Assembly: GCA_026418075.1 (NCBI GenBank)
Contig: JAOACA010000004.1
Coordinates: 1 to 60,439 of the forward strand
From: Candidatus Bipolaricaulota bacterium
GTDB lineage: Bacteria; Bipolaricaulota; Bipolaricaulia; Bipolaricaulales; Bipolaricaulaceae
Reading direction: 5' to 3'
Length of the DNA: 60,439 bases
This document shows positions 8,414 through 16,737 of this stretch, in pieces (the stretch's first letter is position 1; each line of letters begins with the position of its first letter). The notes beneath the pieces are model-generated. The model was not told the origin of the DNA and ran no database searches. It saw only the letters and a list, made by a program, of their open reading frames with translations. Made by a program: the position numbers and the translations under genes.

Positions 8414-8866
8414 ATGGTGAAGATCGCGGTCGTGGTCCTGGCCGCAGCCGTTGCAGGTTTCCCGGCCATGGCCGAGGTCCCGCGGCACACGGTGGCCTTG
8501 GAGTTCGTCGGGGGGGCGGTGGGCGGCTATGCCGGGGGGGCCCTCGGGGCCCTCGCCCTCTCCTGGGCCCTGTCCCGGGGCTACACCGGCTGGGAGTCGC
8601 TGGTCCGGGTGATCCTTGGAGCGTACCTCGGGTTCTTCGGGGGCTCGATCGCCGGGGCGAGCCTGGGGGTGATTGGGGTGGGGACCCTCCTTGGGGTCGA
8701 GGGGAACGTCGGCCTGACCGTCCTCGGGGCCGCCGTCGGGACGGGCCTCTCGTTTGGGATCGGGTTCACCCTCCAGGTGCCCGAGGCCGTGCTCCCGTTC
8801 GGGCCCCTCCTCTCCGCCGCCGGGGCCACCGCCGGGTTCAACGTCGGGGCCCGGGCCCGGAGGTAG
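8414..8866 (+). CDS. Small glycine-rich membrane protein of unknown function
   Basis: At 150 residues, this protein has an N-terminal signal-like segment (VVVLAAAVAGFPAMA). Four further hydrophobic stretches follow, with repeated GG/GA small-residue packing (GGAVGGYAGGALGALAL, GAYLGFFGGSIAGASLGVIG, GLTVLGAAVGTGLSFGIGF). The pattern resembles glycine-zipper inner-membrane proteins. No catalytic motif is visible. The ATG at 8414 follows GGAGGTGAGG (8400-8409), and TACACT (8387-8392) is a plausible -10. Confidence 0.55.
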   Translation: MVKIAVVVLAAAVAGFPAMAEVPRHTVALEFVGGAVGGYAGGALGALALSWALSRGYTGWESLVRVILGAYLGFFGGSIAGASLGVIGVGTLLGVEGNVGLTVLGAAVGTGLSFGIGFTLQVPEAVLPFGPLLSAAGATAGFNVGARARR

Positions 8867-8923
8867 GCGGGGCGGAAACGTTTGGCTACAATCCGACCCC
8901 CGGCGCTGAGCCGGGAGTGAGCC

Positions 8924-10129
8924 ATGCCCCAACGGGTCTCTCGTCTGCGAGCCCTCCCGCGGAACATCTGGGCGGCGAGCGCCACGAGCTTCCTCATGGA
9001 CATCGCCAGCGAAATGGTCGTCCACCTCCTCCCCCTCTTCCTCGCCAGCGTCCTCCAGGTGGGGACGGCCGTGATCGGGGTGATCGAGGGCGTGGCCGAG
9101 TCCACCGCTTCGGTCCTCAAGGTGTTCTCGGGCTGGATCTCGGATCGGCTGGGGAGGCGGAAGGGCCTGGCCGTGGCGGGCTACGCGCTTTCGGCGGCGG
9201 CGAAGCCCCTCCTCCTCCTCGCCGGCTCGTGGGGGGCGGTGGCGGGAGCACGGTGGGCGGATCGGGTGGGGAAGGGGATCCGGACCGCGCCCCGGGACGC
9301 CTTGGTGGCGGACTCGGTTGACCCGGGGCGCCGAGGGCTCGCGTTTGGGCTCCACCGGGCGGCGGACACCGCCGGGGCCCTGCTGGGGGTCCTCGGGGCG
9401 TTGGCCGCGGTGTGGGTGGTGCAGGGGGGGAGAGGGACGCTCACCGCGGGGGCTTTCCGCACGGTGGTCCTGGTCAGCGTGGTCCCGGCCGTCCTCGCCG
9501 TCCTCGTCCTCGCCCTGGGAGCCCGGGAGGTCCGGCCCGGCCGCGCCGAGGCGAGGCCCCCGATTCGGTTCCGGTCGCTCGGGCGCCCGTTCCTTGGGTT
9601 CCTCCTCATCGTGGGGCTCTTTGAGCTCGGGAACTCGGCCGATGCGTTCCTCGTCCTGCGGGCCCAGAGTCTGGGGGTCGGTGTGCTGGGGATCCTCGGG
9701 ATGCTTGCCGCGTTCAACCTCGTCTACGCCCTCGTCTCGACCCCGGCGGGTTCCCTCTCCGATCGGATCCCGCGCCGGGCGGTGATCGTGGGGGGGTGGC
9801 TCCTCTACGCCGCGATCTACCTTGGGCTAGGGCTGGCCGGGGCGGTGTGGAACATGTGGGTCCTCTACCTCGCCTACGGGGCCTACTACGGGGCCGCCTA
9901 CGGGACGGCCAAGGCCCTCGTGGCCGATCTCGTCCCGGCGGAGCTCCGGGGGACGGCGTACGGGAGCTACAGCCTCGTCGTGGGGGCCCTCGACCTCCCG
10001 GCGTCGGTGATCGCCGGGTTCCTATGGGAGTCCTTCGGCCCGCGGGCCCCGTTCTTCTTCGGGGCGGCGTTAGCCCTCCTCGCTGCCGGGGCGCTTGCGC
10101 TGTGGGTTCCTCGGCGGGAGGCCAGCTAG
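8924..10129 (+). CDS. MFS transporter
   Basis: This 401-residue protein has about twelve hydrophobic helices. The MFS loop-2 signature is visible as GWISDRLGRRKGLAVAGY (about residues 68-85), with a second-half counterpart at GSLSDRIPRRAVIVGG. The family includes drug and metabolite exporters, and the substrate is not predictable. TACAAT (8887-8892) lies about 30 nt upstream, with GGGAGTGAG as the ribosome site. Its TAG stop is part of a CTAG shared with the convergent M20 gene. Confidence 0.88.
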   Translation: MPQRVSRLRALPRNIWAASATSFLMDIASEMVVHLLPLFLASVLQVGTAVIGVIEGVAESTASVLKVFSGWISDRLGRRKGLAVAGYALSAAAKPLLLLAGSWGAVAGARWADRVGKGIRTAPRDALVADSVDPGRRGLAFGLHRAADTAGALLGVLGALAAVWVVQGGRGTLTAGAFRTVVLVSVVPAVLAVLVLALGAREVRPGRAEARPPIRFRSLGRPFLGFLLIVGLFELGNSADAFLVLRAQSLGVGVLGILGMLAAFNLVYALVSTPAGSLSDRIPRRAVIVGGWLLYAAIYLGLGLAGAVWNMWVLYLAYGAYYGAAYGTAKALVADLVPAELRGTAYGSYSLVVGALDLPASVIAGFLWESFGPRAPFFFGAALALLAAGALALWVPRREAS

Positions 10130-11520
10130 GCCGCCGCCTGGAGAAGCCGGGTGTAGAACAGGACCGCTTTCCCTAGGGCGTCGACGGCGATCCGCTCGTC
10201 GGTCCCGTGGATCCGGGCCATGTCCCCCCGGGCGAGGAGGACGGGGATGAACCGGAACGCCCCCTCCGCGAGCGGGGCGTAGTAGCGGGCGTCCGTGGCC
10301 CCGACGACGAGGCTCGGGGCGACGACCGTTCCCGGGAAGAGCTCCCGAACGATTCTGGACAGCTCCTGGAACGCCACCGTCCGCGTCGAGCTCACGGGGG
10401 AGGGGTTCCAGCCCTCGGAGGCAGGCGCGACCTCGACCTTTGGCCCGACGACCCGCCGGACCCGGGCCAGGGCCCCCTCCACGGTCTCCCCGGGGAGGAG
10501 GCGGAGGTTGGCCCGCGCCTCTGCCGTCTGGGGGACGACGTTCTCCTTCGTCCCGGCCTGGAGGATCGTCACCGCGGTGGTGGTCTGGACGAGGGCCGCC
10601 GTGGTGGGGTTCCGGGTCATCGCCCGCGCGAGGAGGGGCCCGGTGAGCCCGAGCTGGGCGAACAGAATCCGCTGGGGGAAGGGCATCGCCGGGGCGACGG
10701 CGGCGAGCAGGCTCCGGGTCGGCTCCCGCAGCCGGGGCGGGAACGGGCTCCGCTCCAGGCGCCGCAGGGCCCGGGCGAGGCTGAGAACGGCGTTCTCCCG
10801 GGGGGGCATCGCCGAGTGGCCACCCCGGCCCCGGGCGGTGAGGCGCACGGTCAGGTACCCCTTCTCCGCGACGCCCACCATCGCCACCGGGGCCCGGGCC
10901 CCCGGGACCGCCCCCTCGGCGAGGATCGCCCCGCCCTCGTCGAGAACCCAGGACAGGCGCACACCCCGGGCGGAAAGGAGCGCGGCGATCCCCCGGGCGC
11001 CTTGGCGCCCCGAGACCTCCTCGTCGTGGCCGAAGGCGAGGTACACCGTTCGCCGGGGGCGGAACCCCGCCGCAAGGAGGGCCTCCACGGCGGCCAAGAT
11101 CGCGACCACGCTCCCCTTCGTGTCCAGCGCCCCGCGCCCCCACACGAACCCGTCGGCGATCGCCCCGGAGAACGGGGGGTGGGTCCACTTCCCCTCCGTC
11201 CCCGGCTCCACCGGGACCACGTCGAGGTGGCCCATGAGGAGCGCGGGGGGGAGCGCGGGCTCGGTCCCTTCCCAGGTGTAGAGGAGGCTGTGCTCGGCAA
11301 CCGGTTCCAGCTTGAGCTGAGTGTGGACGCGGGGGAACGACTGGGCGAAGACGGCCCGGAGGGCGGCGAACGGCTGGGGGTCAAATTGGGCCGGGTCCTG
11401 ATGGGAGATCGTGGGGCACCGGATCGCCTCCCCCAGGGTCTCGGCCACCTGGGCCGGATCGATCCGGATATCCCCCGTCGAATCTTTTCCCGAGGGTGCC
11501 TCCGCTTTGTGCTTTGCCAT
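10126..11520 (-). CDS. M20 family metallopeptidase (CPS1/PM20D1-like)
   Basis: This 464-residue dizinc hydrolase has a metal-binding His in LLMGHLDVVPVEPG, the bridging Asp in GRGALDTKG, and the catalytic and metal-binding Glu pair in GHDEEVSGRQGARG. A dimerisation lid region precedes a final metal ligand near GTDERI. The HLDVVP phrasing is closest to the Gly-X carboxypeptidase/PM20D1 branch, whose members cleave C-terminal or N-acyl amino-acid bonds. The ATG at 11520 follows GGAGGGGAC. The longer ORF start would cross the tRNA and is rejected. Confidence 0.88.
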   Translation of the reverse strand: MAKHKAEAPSGKDSTGDIRIDPAQVAETLGEAIRCPTISHQDPAQFDPQPFAALRAVFAQSFPRVHTQLKLEPVAEHSLLYTWEGTEPALPPALLMGHLDVVPVEPGTEGKWTHPPFSGAIADGFVWGRGALDTKGSVVAILAAVEALLAAGFRPRRTVYLAFGHDEEVSGRQGARGIAALLSARGVRLSWVLDEGGAILAEGAVPGARAPVAMVGVAEKGYLTVRLTARGRGGHSAMPPRENAVLSLARALRRLERSPFPPRLREPTRSLLAAVAPAMPFPQRILFAQLGLTGPLLARAMTRNPTTAALVQTTTAVTILQAGTKENVVPQTAEARANLRLLPGETVEGALARVRRVVGPKVEVAPASEGWNPSPVSSTRTVAFQELSRIVRELFPGTVVAPSLVVGATDARYYAPLAEGAFRFIPVLLARGDMARIHGTDERIAVDALGKAVLFYTRLLQAAA

Positions 11521-11540
11521 CGTCCCCTCCTTGGCCGGCG

Positions 11541-11569
11541 AGGGTAGTGGACGCCGGGGCGATCGGCAA
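11541..11569 (-). promoter_or_regulatory. Sigma-70-type promoter for the M20 peptidase gene
   Basis: The minus strand reads TTGCCG, 17 bp, then TACCCT. The ATG with its Shine-Dalgarno follows about 20 nt further on. Both hexamers and the spacing are close to consensus. Confidence 0.6.
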
Positions 11570-11576
11570 CTGCCCG

Positions 11577-11606
11577 TTGGCGGGGGGGGAGGCGGGGGGG
11601 TACCAT
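11577..11606 (+). promoter_or_regulatory. Promoter for tRNA-Pro(GGG)
   Basis: TTGGCG and TACCAT are separated by an 18-bp, almost pure G tract. The -10 ends 9 nt before the mature 5' end of the tRNA, so initiation would be only a few bases upstream of it. It is interleaved head-to-head with the M20 promoter. Confidence 0.5.
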
Positions 11607-11615
11607 TCCCGTGGG

Positions 11616-11692
11616 CGGAGCGTAGCGCAGCCTGGTAGCGCACTGGCATGGGGGGCCAGGGGTCAGCGGTTCAAATCCGCTCGCTCCGACCA
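11616..11692 (+). tRNA. tRNA-Pro, anticodon GGG
   Basis: A full cloverleaf can be folded from 77 nt. Acceptor CGGAGCG pairs with CGCTCCG, a GCGC/GCGC D-stem is present, and the anticodon stem CTGGC/GCCAG has loop ATGGGGG with anticodon GGG at 11650-11652. The T-arm is AGCGG TTCAAAT CCGCT. Discriminator A and an encoded CCA complete it. It decodes CCC, a heavily used proline codon in this window. Confidence 0.97.
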
Positions 11693-11698
11693 GGACCG

Positions 11699-11721
11699 CG
11701 CCGCCTTCGGGGCGGCGTTTT
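11699..11721 (+). terminator. Rho-independent terminator after tRNA-Pro(GGG)
   Basis: A 7-bp stem CGCCGCC/GGCGGCG with a 5-nt loop is followed directly by TTTT. It starts 7 nt after the tRNA CCA end and ends 6 nt before the next ATG. The glycosyltransferase gene therefore needs its own start signal or read-through. Confidence 0.85.
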
Positions 11722-11727
11722 GTTGGG

Positions 11728-12846
11728 ATGATCCGGGTCGGCTTTCTCATGTCGGACACAGGAGGCGGCCACCGCGCCGCCGGGCGGGCCATCGAGGCCG
11801 CGCTAGGGTACCGCTACCCGGGGAAGTTCACCTGCGAGTACTTCGACGTCTTCCGCCGCTGCGGGCTCCCCCCGGCCCGCTGGGCCCCGGAGATCTACCC
11901 CCGCTGGGTCGCCCTCCACCAGCCGTCCTACGACCTGTTTGTGTCGCTCATGGACCGCTTGTTCGCAAGCCGCCTCGGCCGCCGGGGGCTTCCGGCGTGG
12001 ACCGTCCGGAGGGCCCCGTGCCGGCGGGCGATGGAGGGGTGGGACGTGGCCGTCGTCCTCCACGCCGCGTTCAGCTCCTACGCCGTGGCCGTCCGCCGGC
12101 GGGTCAGCCGGCCGATTCCCCTCCTTGGGGTGATCACGGACATGGCCTCCCCCCACAGCGGCTGGTACCACCCCGGCCTCGATCGGCTCCTCGTCCCCAC
12201 CCCAAGCGCGGTGGAGAAGGGGGTCGCCCTCGGGGTCCCCCGGGAGAAGATCCGCCTCGTGGGCCACCCCGCCCACCCCAAGTTCACCCTTCTCGCGAAG
12301 GCCCAGGCCGAGGCGCGGGCCGAGCTCGGCTGGAGGCCGGACCTCGTCACGGCCCTCGTGGTGAGCGGGGCCGAGGGGATGGGGGGGATCGAGGGGCTCG
12401 CCCGGGCCCTCGATGGCCTCCCCGTGCAACTGGCGGTTGTGGCCGGCCGGAACGAGGCCGCGGCGGCCCGGCTCCGGGCTTCCCCGTGGCGCTCCCCCGC
12501 CCACGTCTACGGGTTCGTCACGAACATGGAGCTTCTCATGCGGGGGGCGGACCTCCTCATCGGGAAGCCCGGCCCGGGGGTGATCGCCGAGGCGGCAATC
12601 CTGGGCCTCCCGATGATCCTGACCGGTGGGATGGTGAACGAGATGGCCAACGTCGGGTTCGTGACCGAGGCCGGGGCCGGGGTCTACGCCCGGACCCCGG
12701 ACGAGGTCCGGGCCGTCCTCGCCGACTGGGCCGCCCGCCCCGACGAGCTCCGCCGCCGGAAGGAGAACACCCGAAAGATCGCCTACCCCCAGGCCTCGTT
12801 TGAGATCGCCGATGAAATCGCCCGCCTCGTCGGGGTCTCCCCCTAG
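11728..12846 (+). CDS. MGDG-synthase-like lipid glycosyltransferase (GT28 family)
   Basis: The 372-residue protein matches the monogalactosyldiacylglycerol-synthase/processive diacylglycerol glucosyltransferase group. The N-terminal acceptor domain starts MIRVGFLMSDTGGGHRAAG. The C-terminal GT28 domain has LVVSGAEGMGG, VYGFVTNMELLMRGADLLI and the donor-binding GKPGPGVIAEA (about residues 277-287). It probably transfers a sugar from UDP-sugar to diacylglycerol or a related lipid at the inner membrane face. No clear ribosome site precedes the ATG, which lies just past the tRNA terminator. MIRVGF must be included because it is the first beta-strand. Confidence 0.82.
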   Translation: MIRVGFLMSDTGGGHRAAGRAIEAALGYRYPGKFTCEYFDVFRRCGLPPARWAPEIYPRWVALHQPSYDLFVSLMDRLFASRLGRRGLPAWTVRRAPCRRAMEGWDVAVVLHAAFSSYAVAVRRRVSRPIPLLGVITDMASPHSGWYHPGLDRLLVPTPSAVEKGVALGVPREKIRLVGHPAHPKFTLLAKAQAEARAELGWRPDLVTALVVSGAEGMGGIEGLARALDGLPVQLAVVAGRNEAAAARLRASPWRSPAHVYGFVTNMELLMRGADLLIGKPGPGVIAEAAILGLPMILTGGMVNEMANVGFVTEAGAGVYARTPDEVRAVLADWAARPDELRRRKENTRKIAYPQASFEIADEIARLVGVSP

Positions 12847-13237
12847 GCGCTCGCCCCGGCGGGGGATCCTCGCCCTGGCCGGGCTCCTCTGCCTGGGGCT
12901 CGCCATTTTGGGGTGGGTCCTCCCCATCGTCCCGGCGACCCCGTTCCTCCTCCTCGCGGCGTGGCTCTTTGCCCGGAGCTCGCCGCGCCTCCACCGCTGG
13001 CTCCGGGAGAACCGCCTGTTCGGCCGGTACCTCCGGGACTACGCGGACGGCCGGGGGCTCCCCTGGACGTGGAAGGTAGGGGCCCTCGTCCTCATCTGGA
13101 GCTCGGTGGCCCTGTCCCTGGCGTTGTTCGCCCGGGCGTGGTGGCTCCGCCTCCTCATCCTCGGGATGGCCGCCGGGGTCTCCTGGTACCTCCTCCGCCT
13201 CCCCACCCCCCCGCGGAACGGGAACGGCGGTCAGTAG
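12812..13237 (+). CDS. DUF454 (YbaN-like) inner-membrane protein
   Basis: This 141-residue protein has the DUF454 pattern: a first helix with GWVLPIVPATPFLLLAAWLFARSSP, then the amphipathic HRWLRENRLFGRYLRDY, then two more membrane helices. The family has no established function. The ATG at 12812 lies 35 nt inside the glycosyltransferase gene, and no start codon exists in this frame after that gene's stop, so the overlap is real. A TTG at 12800 is the only alternative. The 3' end overlaps the convergent ABC permease gene by 7 bp. Confidence 0.8.
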   Translation: MKSPASSGSPPRRSPRRGILALAGLLCLGLAILGWVLPIVPATPFLLLAAWLFARSSPRLHRWLRENRLFGRYLRDYADGRGLPWTWKVGALVLIWSSVALSLALFARAWWLRLLILGMAAGVSWYLLRLPTPPRNGNGGQ

Positions 13238-14010
13238 TGGGCGAGAAGCCCGCGGTCCTTGGCAATTCCCTCGAACGCCCGGAACACCCCAAGCCCGAGG
13301 AAGAGGTAGAACGCCGCCGTGCCCGCAAGCGCAAGGAGGTCCACGGCGGGCAGGGTCGCGAGAGTCTCTCCGTCCACCATCACCCGCCGGAGGAGCCTCG
13401 TTCCGAGCGCGAGGGGAAGCGCCTTCCCCCACGGGGCATCCGCCGGCAGGGCCACCAGGGCCACGAACAGGAACTGGAGGATCTGGAAGAACGCCTGGAT
13501 CCGCTTGTAGACGAGGGCCAACCCGGCCATGGCAAACCCAATCCCGTACACCGGGGCCACGGTGAGGAGAAGGAGGGGCAGGAGCGTCCCCACGGGGAAC
13601 CGGAGAACCCGGCCCGTGGTGAGCATCATGAGCCCAAGGAGCACCGCCACCCAAAACAGGCTCACCAGGAACGAGGACACGATCCAGGACGCGCTCACAA
13701 ACCGGAACCCTTGGGGCGACATGTAGAGCTGCTCCAGGGTCCCCTGCTGGGCCTCCCGCATGAGCTCCCAGGACAGGTCGGAATAAGCGATGATCGCAAA
13801 CGTCCACACGAGGTATCCCACCACGAGCCCCTCGAGCCCCTCGCCAAACAGGTTCACCCCAAGCCCCTGGGCGTAGCGGGCCCCGGCGAAGAGGAGGAGG
13901 AACACGATGTAGAGCGTGGCCAGGCTCGACAGGGTGTTCAAGGGGTACCGTTTGAGCTCGATCAGGAACCGCACGAGCACCGCTTGAAATGTCCAGAAGT
14001 ACCTCATCAT
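13231..14010 (-). CDS. ABC-2 type exporter permease
   Basis: At 259 residues with six predicted membrane helices, this is an ABC-2 permease. The first helix follows a short amphipathic start (MMRYFWTFQAVLVRFLIELKR); SWELMREAQQGTLEQLYMSP is the conserved ABC-2 cytoplasmic stretch before helix 3. It pairs with the ATPase whose stop overlaps its ATG (14007-14010). The substrate is unknown; drugs, lipids and polymers are all exported by relatives. Confidence 0.88.
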   Translation of the reverse strand: MMRYFWTFQAVLVRFLIELKRYPLNTLSSLATLYIVFLLLFAGARYAQGLGVNLFGEGLEGLVVGYLVWTFAIIAYSDLSWELMREAQQGTLEQLYMSPQGFRFVSASWIVSSFLVSLFWVAVLLGLMMLTTGRVLRFPVGTLLPLLLLTVAPVYGIGFAMAGLALVYKRIQAFFQILQFLFVALVALPADAPWGKALPLALGTRLLRRVMVDGETLATLPAVDLLALAGTAAFYLFLGLGVFRAFEGIAKDRGLLAHY

Positions 14011-14981
14011 GCCCCCCGCACGATCCGCAGGAACACGTCCTCGAGGTCCGGCTCGACGCGGGTCACGCCCTCCACGGCGACCCCGGCCTCGCGCAAGGCG
14101 TCCATCAGGGCGTAGACGTCCTTCTCCGGCGGGAGCTCGACCTCGAGGGCCCGCTCGGCGTCAAGCGTCCGCAGCGCCGGGAGCCGCTCCACTAGCCGGG
14201 CCCGGGCCTCCGCGGAAAGCCCGTCCCGCAGGCTCACCCGGTACGCCGTCGTCCGGAAGAGGGCGAGGAGGCTCGGGACCGAGTCGTCGGCCACGACCCG
14301 CCCCCGGGCGAGGATGATCACCCGCCGGCAGGTGTCCTCGACGACCCCCATGTCGTGGGAGGAGAGGAGGACGGTCTTCCCCTCGCCCGAGGCGAGCATG
14401 CGGATCATCCCCCGGAGCTCGTGGCTCGTCTCGACGTCAAGCCCGAGCGTGGGCTCGTCGAGGAGGAGGACCGGAGTCTCCTTCACCAGGGCGCAGGCCA
14501 GGGCGAGCTTCTGCTTCATCCCCTGGGAGAGGAGGTTCGCCGTCGTCCGCCGCTTCTCCTGGAGCCCAAACCGGGCCACGAGCTCGGCCGTCCGCCGCCG
14601 GGCCTCCCGGGGGGACAGCCCCTGGAGCCCGGCGAAGAACCGGAGGTTCTCCTCGACCGAGAGCCGCCAGTACACGTTCCGGGAACCCTCGAGGAGCGCG
14701 GCCACCTGCCGGGCGACCTCGGGCCGGGAGGAGGGAACGCCTCCCACCTCGGCCCGACCCGACGTCGGGCGAAGGAGCCCGCACAGGATCTTGATCGCGG
14801 TCGTCTTCCCCGCCCCGTTGGCCCCTAGTAACCCAACGATCTCCCCCTCCCCGACCCGGAACGAAATCCCCGCAAGGGCCCGCACCGGCCCCTTCCGGGT
14901 CGGGTAGTCCTTCACTAGGTCTTCCACGAGGATCGCGTCCAGGGTCGCCCGTACGTGCCTCCTCCTCGGCTCGGGGTTCAA
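14007..14981 (-). CDS. ABC-2 exporter ATP-binding protein
   Basis: This 324-residue ATPase has a Walker A GANGAGKTTAIK (about residues 54-65), the signature LLSQGMKQKLALA, Walker B VLLLDEPTLGLD and switch His in LLSSHD. A C-terminal domain of about 90 residues after position 230 is typical of the DrrA/CcmA-like exporters. LSQGM replaces the usual LSGGQ, as in several members of this subgroup. It starts 9 bp after yjbQ and overlaps the permease gene, forming a three-gene unit. Confidence 0.92.
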   Translation of the reverse strand: MNPEPRRRHVRATLDAILVEDLVKDYPTRKGPVRALAGISFRVGEGEIVGLLGANGAGKTTAIKILCGLLRPTSGRAEVGGVPSSRPEVARQVAALLEGSRNVYWRLSVEENLRFFAGLQGLSPREARRRTAELVARFGLQEKRRTTANLLSQGMKQKLALACALVKETPVLLLDEPTLGLDVETSHELRGMIRMLASGEGKTVLLSSHDMGVVEDTCRRVIILARGRVVADDSVPSLLALFRTTAYRVSLRDGLSAEARARLVERLPALRTLDAERALEVELPPEKDVYALMDALREAGVAVEGVTRVEPDLEDVFLRIVRGA

Positions 14982-14990
14982 GGGAGTCCG

Positions 14991-15362
14991 TCACCGCCCC
15001 ACGTACACGTAGAGGAGCCGCTCGGCCGGGCCGCCGAACTCGTAGAAGTAGATCCGCTGGTCGTCCCCAAGGACCATCCGGCCCTGCTCCACCACGCCGA
15101 CCTCGGTGGGGGCGACGAACGCGGCCTTCGTGTGCTGGGGAGCCTCCCGGTCGGGGTTGATCGCCTCGAGGAACGCGTCGAGCTTGGGGGCCTCCGGCTC
15201 CTCGAGGGCCCGGTGGATGCTCACCGCGGCCGCGTCGTGGGGGACGTAGAGGATCACGAACCCCTCCCGGACCCCGGACTCGGCCACCGCCCTCTGGACC
15301 TCGGCCGTGACGTCGTAGGCCTCCTCGCGCGCCGTTGTCCGAACGTGGATCTTCTTGAGCAC
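14991..15362 (-). CDS. YjbQ / UPF0047 family protein
   Basis: At 123 residues this is close to the usual family size. VPHDAAAVSIHRAL (about residues 40-53) corresponds to the conserved His/Thr-rich motif, HTKAAF to the central His, and LGDDQRIYFYEF to the characteristic C-terminal strand. Family members have been linked to thiamin-phosphate synthesis rescue, but the true role is unsettled. The start is GTG at 15362 behind AAGGAGGGG. Minus-strand TAGGAT (plus positions 15382-15387) is a likely -10. It leads the ABC-2 exporter operon. Confidence 0.8.
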   Translation of the reverse strand: MLKKIHVRTTAREEAYDVTAEVQRAVAESGVREGFVILYVPHDAAAVSIHRALEEPEAPKLDAFLEAINPDREAPQHTKAAFVAPTEVGVVEQGRMVLGDDQRIYFYEFGGPAERLLYVYVGR

Positions 15363-15401
15363 ATCCCCTCCTTGGTCGGCAATCCTACCGCACCGTGGCG
15401 G

Positions 15402-15429
15402 TTGACAGGGGCGCCCCCGGCGGTACGCT
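15402..15429 (+). promoter_or_regulatory. Strong promoter for the NYN-domain gene
   Basis: A perfect -35 TTGACA (15402-15407), 16 bp and TACGCT (15424-15429) precede the AGGAGG at 15442-15447 and the GTG at 15455. It lies in the short divergent gap with yjbQ. Confidence 0.75.
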
Positions 15430-15454
15430 TCATCGTCTTTCAGGAGGCACCGAC

Positions 15455-15997
15455 GTGGTCAAGCTTGCCGTGCTTGTGGATGTGCAGAACCTGCAGGAGA
15501 CGTTCGAGCGGCAGGGGTACGAGGTCCGCTACGACGCCCTCAAGGAGTTCATCAAGCGCCAGTACGGGCTGGAGGAGCGGGAGGTGAAGTTCCTCGCCTT
15601 CATCCCCCACCGCCGGGACGATGAACGGCGGATCCGGCTCCTCGATGCCCTGTCCTTCATGGGGTTCCGGGTGGTGGCGAAAACCGTGCGGGAGCACGCC
15701 GACGGGGGGATGAAGGCGAACATGGACACTGAACTTGTGCTGGAGGCGGTGAACCTGATGCCGAGCGTGGAGGGGTTCGTCCTCGTGACCGGGGACTCCG
15801 ACTTCGTGGCCCTGGTCGACCACCTGAGCCGGCACGGGAAGCGGGTGGCCGTCCTGGGGCCCGGCCGCGGCTCGACCTCGGTCGAGCTCATCCGCGCTGC
15901 GGATCAGTTCCAAAACCTCGACGAGATCCCCGGCGTGGTCCTCGCCCGCTTCCCCCAGGAGCCCCCCAACGGTCCCCGACCCGAGCCCACCCCCTAG
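15455..15997 (+). CDS. NYN-domain (LabA/DUF88) putative RNase
   Basis: The 180-residue protein is a PIN-fold NYN domain. LAVLVDVQNL (residues 4-13) gives the first acidic residue and the NYN-type Asn. NMDTELVLEAV (about 90-100) supplies the middle Asp, and VLVTGDSDFVALVDHL (about 110-125) the paired acidic residues. Relatives are single-strand RNases or RNA-binding regulators. GTG 15455 is chosen because AGGAGG sits 7 nt upstream, and the longer ORF start would lie before the promoter. The last residues are Pro-rich. Its stop lies in a CTAG shared with the convergent ZIP gene. Confidence 0.85.
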   Translation: MVKLAVLVDVQNLQETFERQGYEVRYDALKEFIKRQYGLEEREVKFLAFIPHRRDDERRIRLLDALSFMGFRVVAKTVREHADGGMKANMDTELVLEAVNLMPSVEGFVLVTGDSDFVALVDHLSRHGKRVAVLGPGRGSTSVELIRAADQFQNLDEIPGVVLARFPQEPPNGPRPEPTP

Positions 15998-16737
15998 CCG
16001 AGCAGGGTGTCCAGCAGGGTCATCACCATGAACCCCAGGACGAGGCCCCCCGTGGCCGGAAACTCGTGTCCCCGGCGGTGGGACTCGGGGATGATCTCGT
16101 CGGAGATCACGTACAGCATGGCCCCGGCGGCGAAGGCGAGGGCGTAGGGGAGGATCCCCGCCGCGGCCCCCACCGCGGCGGCCCCGACGGCCCCGGCCAG
16201 GGGCTCGGCCAGCCCGGTGGCCGTGGCGATGAGGAGCGCCTTCGCCCGGGAGTAGCCCTCCCCGACGAGGGGAAGCGCCACGGCCAGGCCCTCGGGGAGG
16301 TTCTGAAGACCGATTCCAGCCGCGAGAACCAGGCCCCCGGCCACGTCCCCCGCCCCGAACCCCACCCCCACCGCGAGGCCCTCGGGGAAGTTGTGGATCG
16401 TCACCGCAAACGCAAACAGCCACACCTTCGTGAGCCGACTCCGGGGCCCCTCCCGGCCGTGGAGGACGTGGAGGTGGGGGGTGAGCTTGTCGGCGAGGAC
16501 GAGGAGCGCCACCCCGAGGAGGAACCCCGCCACCGCCCGCCACGGCCCCCCGGCCTCGATCGCCGGAAGGAGGAGGGAGAAAAACGTCGCCCCAAGCATC
16601 ACCCCCGCCGCGAACCCGAGCATCCCATCCGTGACCCGCTCGGACGGCTTCAGGCGGAAGAGGACGGGGAGCGCTCCGACCCCGGTGGCGAGGCCCGCGG
16701 CGAGGGACGCCAGGGCCCCGAGCGCAAGCGGGCTCAC
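15994..16737 (-). CDS. ZIP family divalent metal transporter
   Basis: The protein has 247 residues and eight predicted helices. Helix IV has HNFPEGLAVGVGFGAG and helix V has GIGLQNLPEGLAVALP, the paired metal-site motifs of ZIP carriers for zinc, iron or manganese uptake. A His-containing loop (LTPHLHVLHGREG) lies between helices III and IV. The start is GTG 16737 behind GGGAGGC, overlapping the hydrolase stop as GTGA. The longer ORF start would run 16 residues into the hydrolase gene. Confidence 0.9.
   Translation of the reverse strand: MSPLALGALASLAAGLATGVGALPVLFRLKPSERVTDGMLGFAAGVMLGATFFSLLLPAIEAGGPWRAVAGFLLGVALLVLADKLTPHLHVLHGREGPRSRLTKVWLFAFAVTIHNFPEGLAVGVGFGAGDVAGGLVLAAGIGLQNLPEGLAVALPLVGEGYSRAKALLIATATGLAEPLAGAVGAAAVGAAAGILPYALAFAAGAMLYVISDEIIPESHRRGHEFPATGGLVLGFMVMTLLDTLLG

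Noticed and set aside
11583-11600. G-rich tract as a G-quadruplex element
   Set aside because: It is the spacer of the tRNA promoter and similar G runs are common in this base composition.
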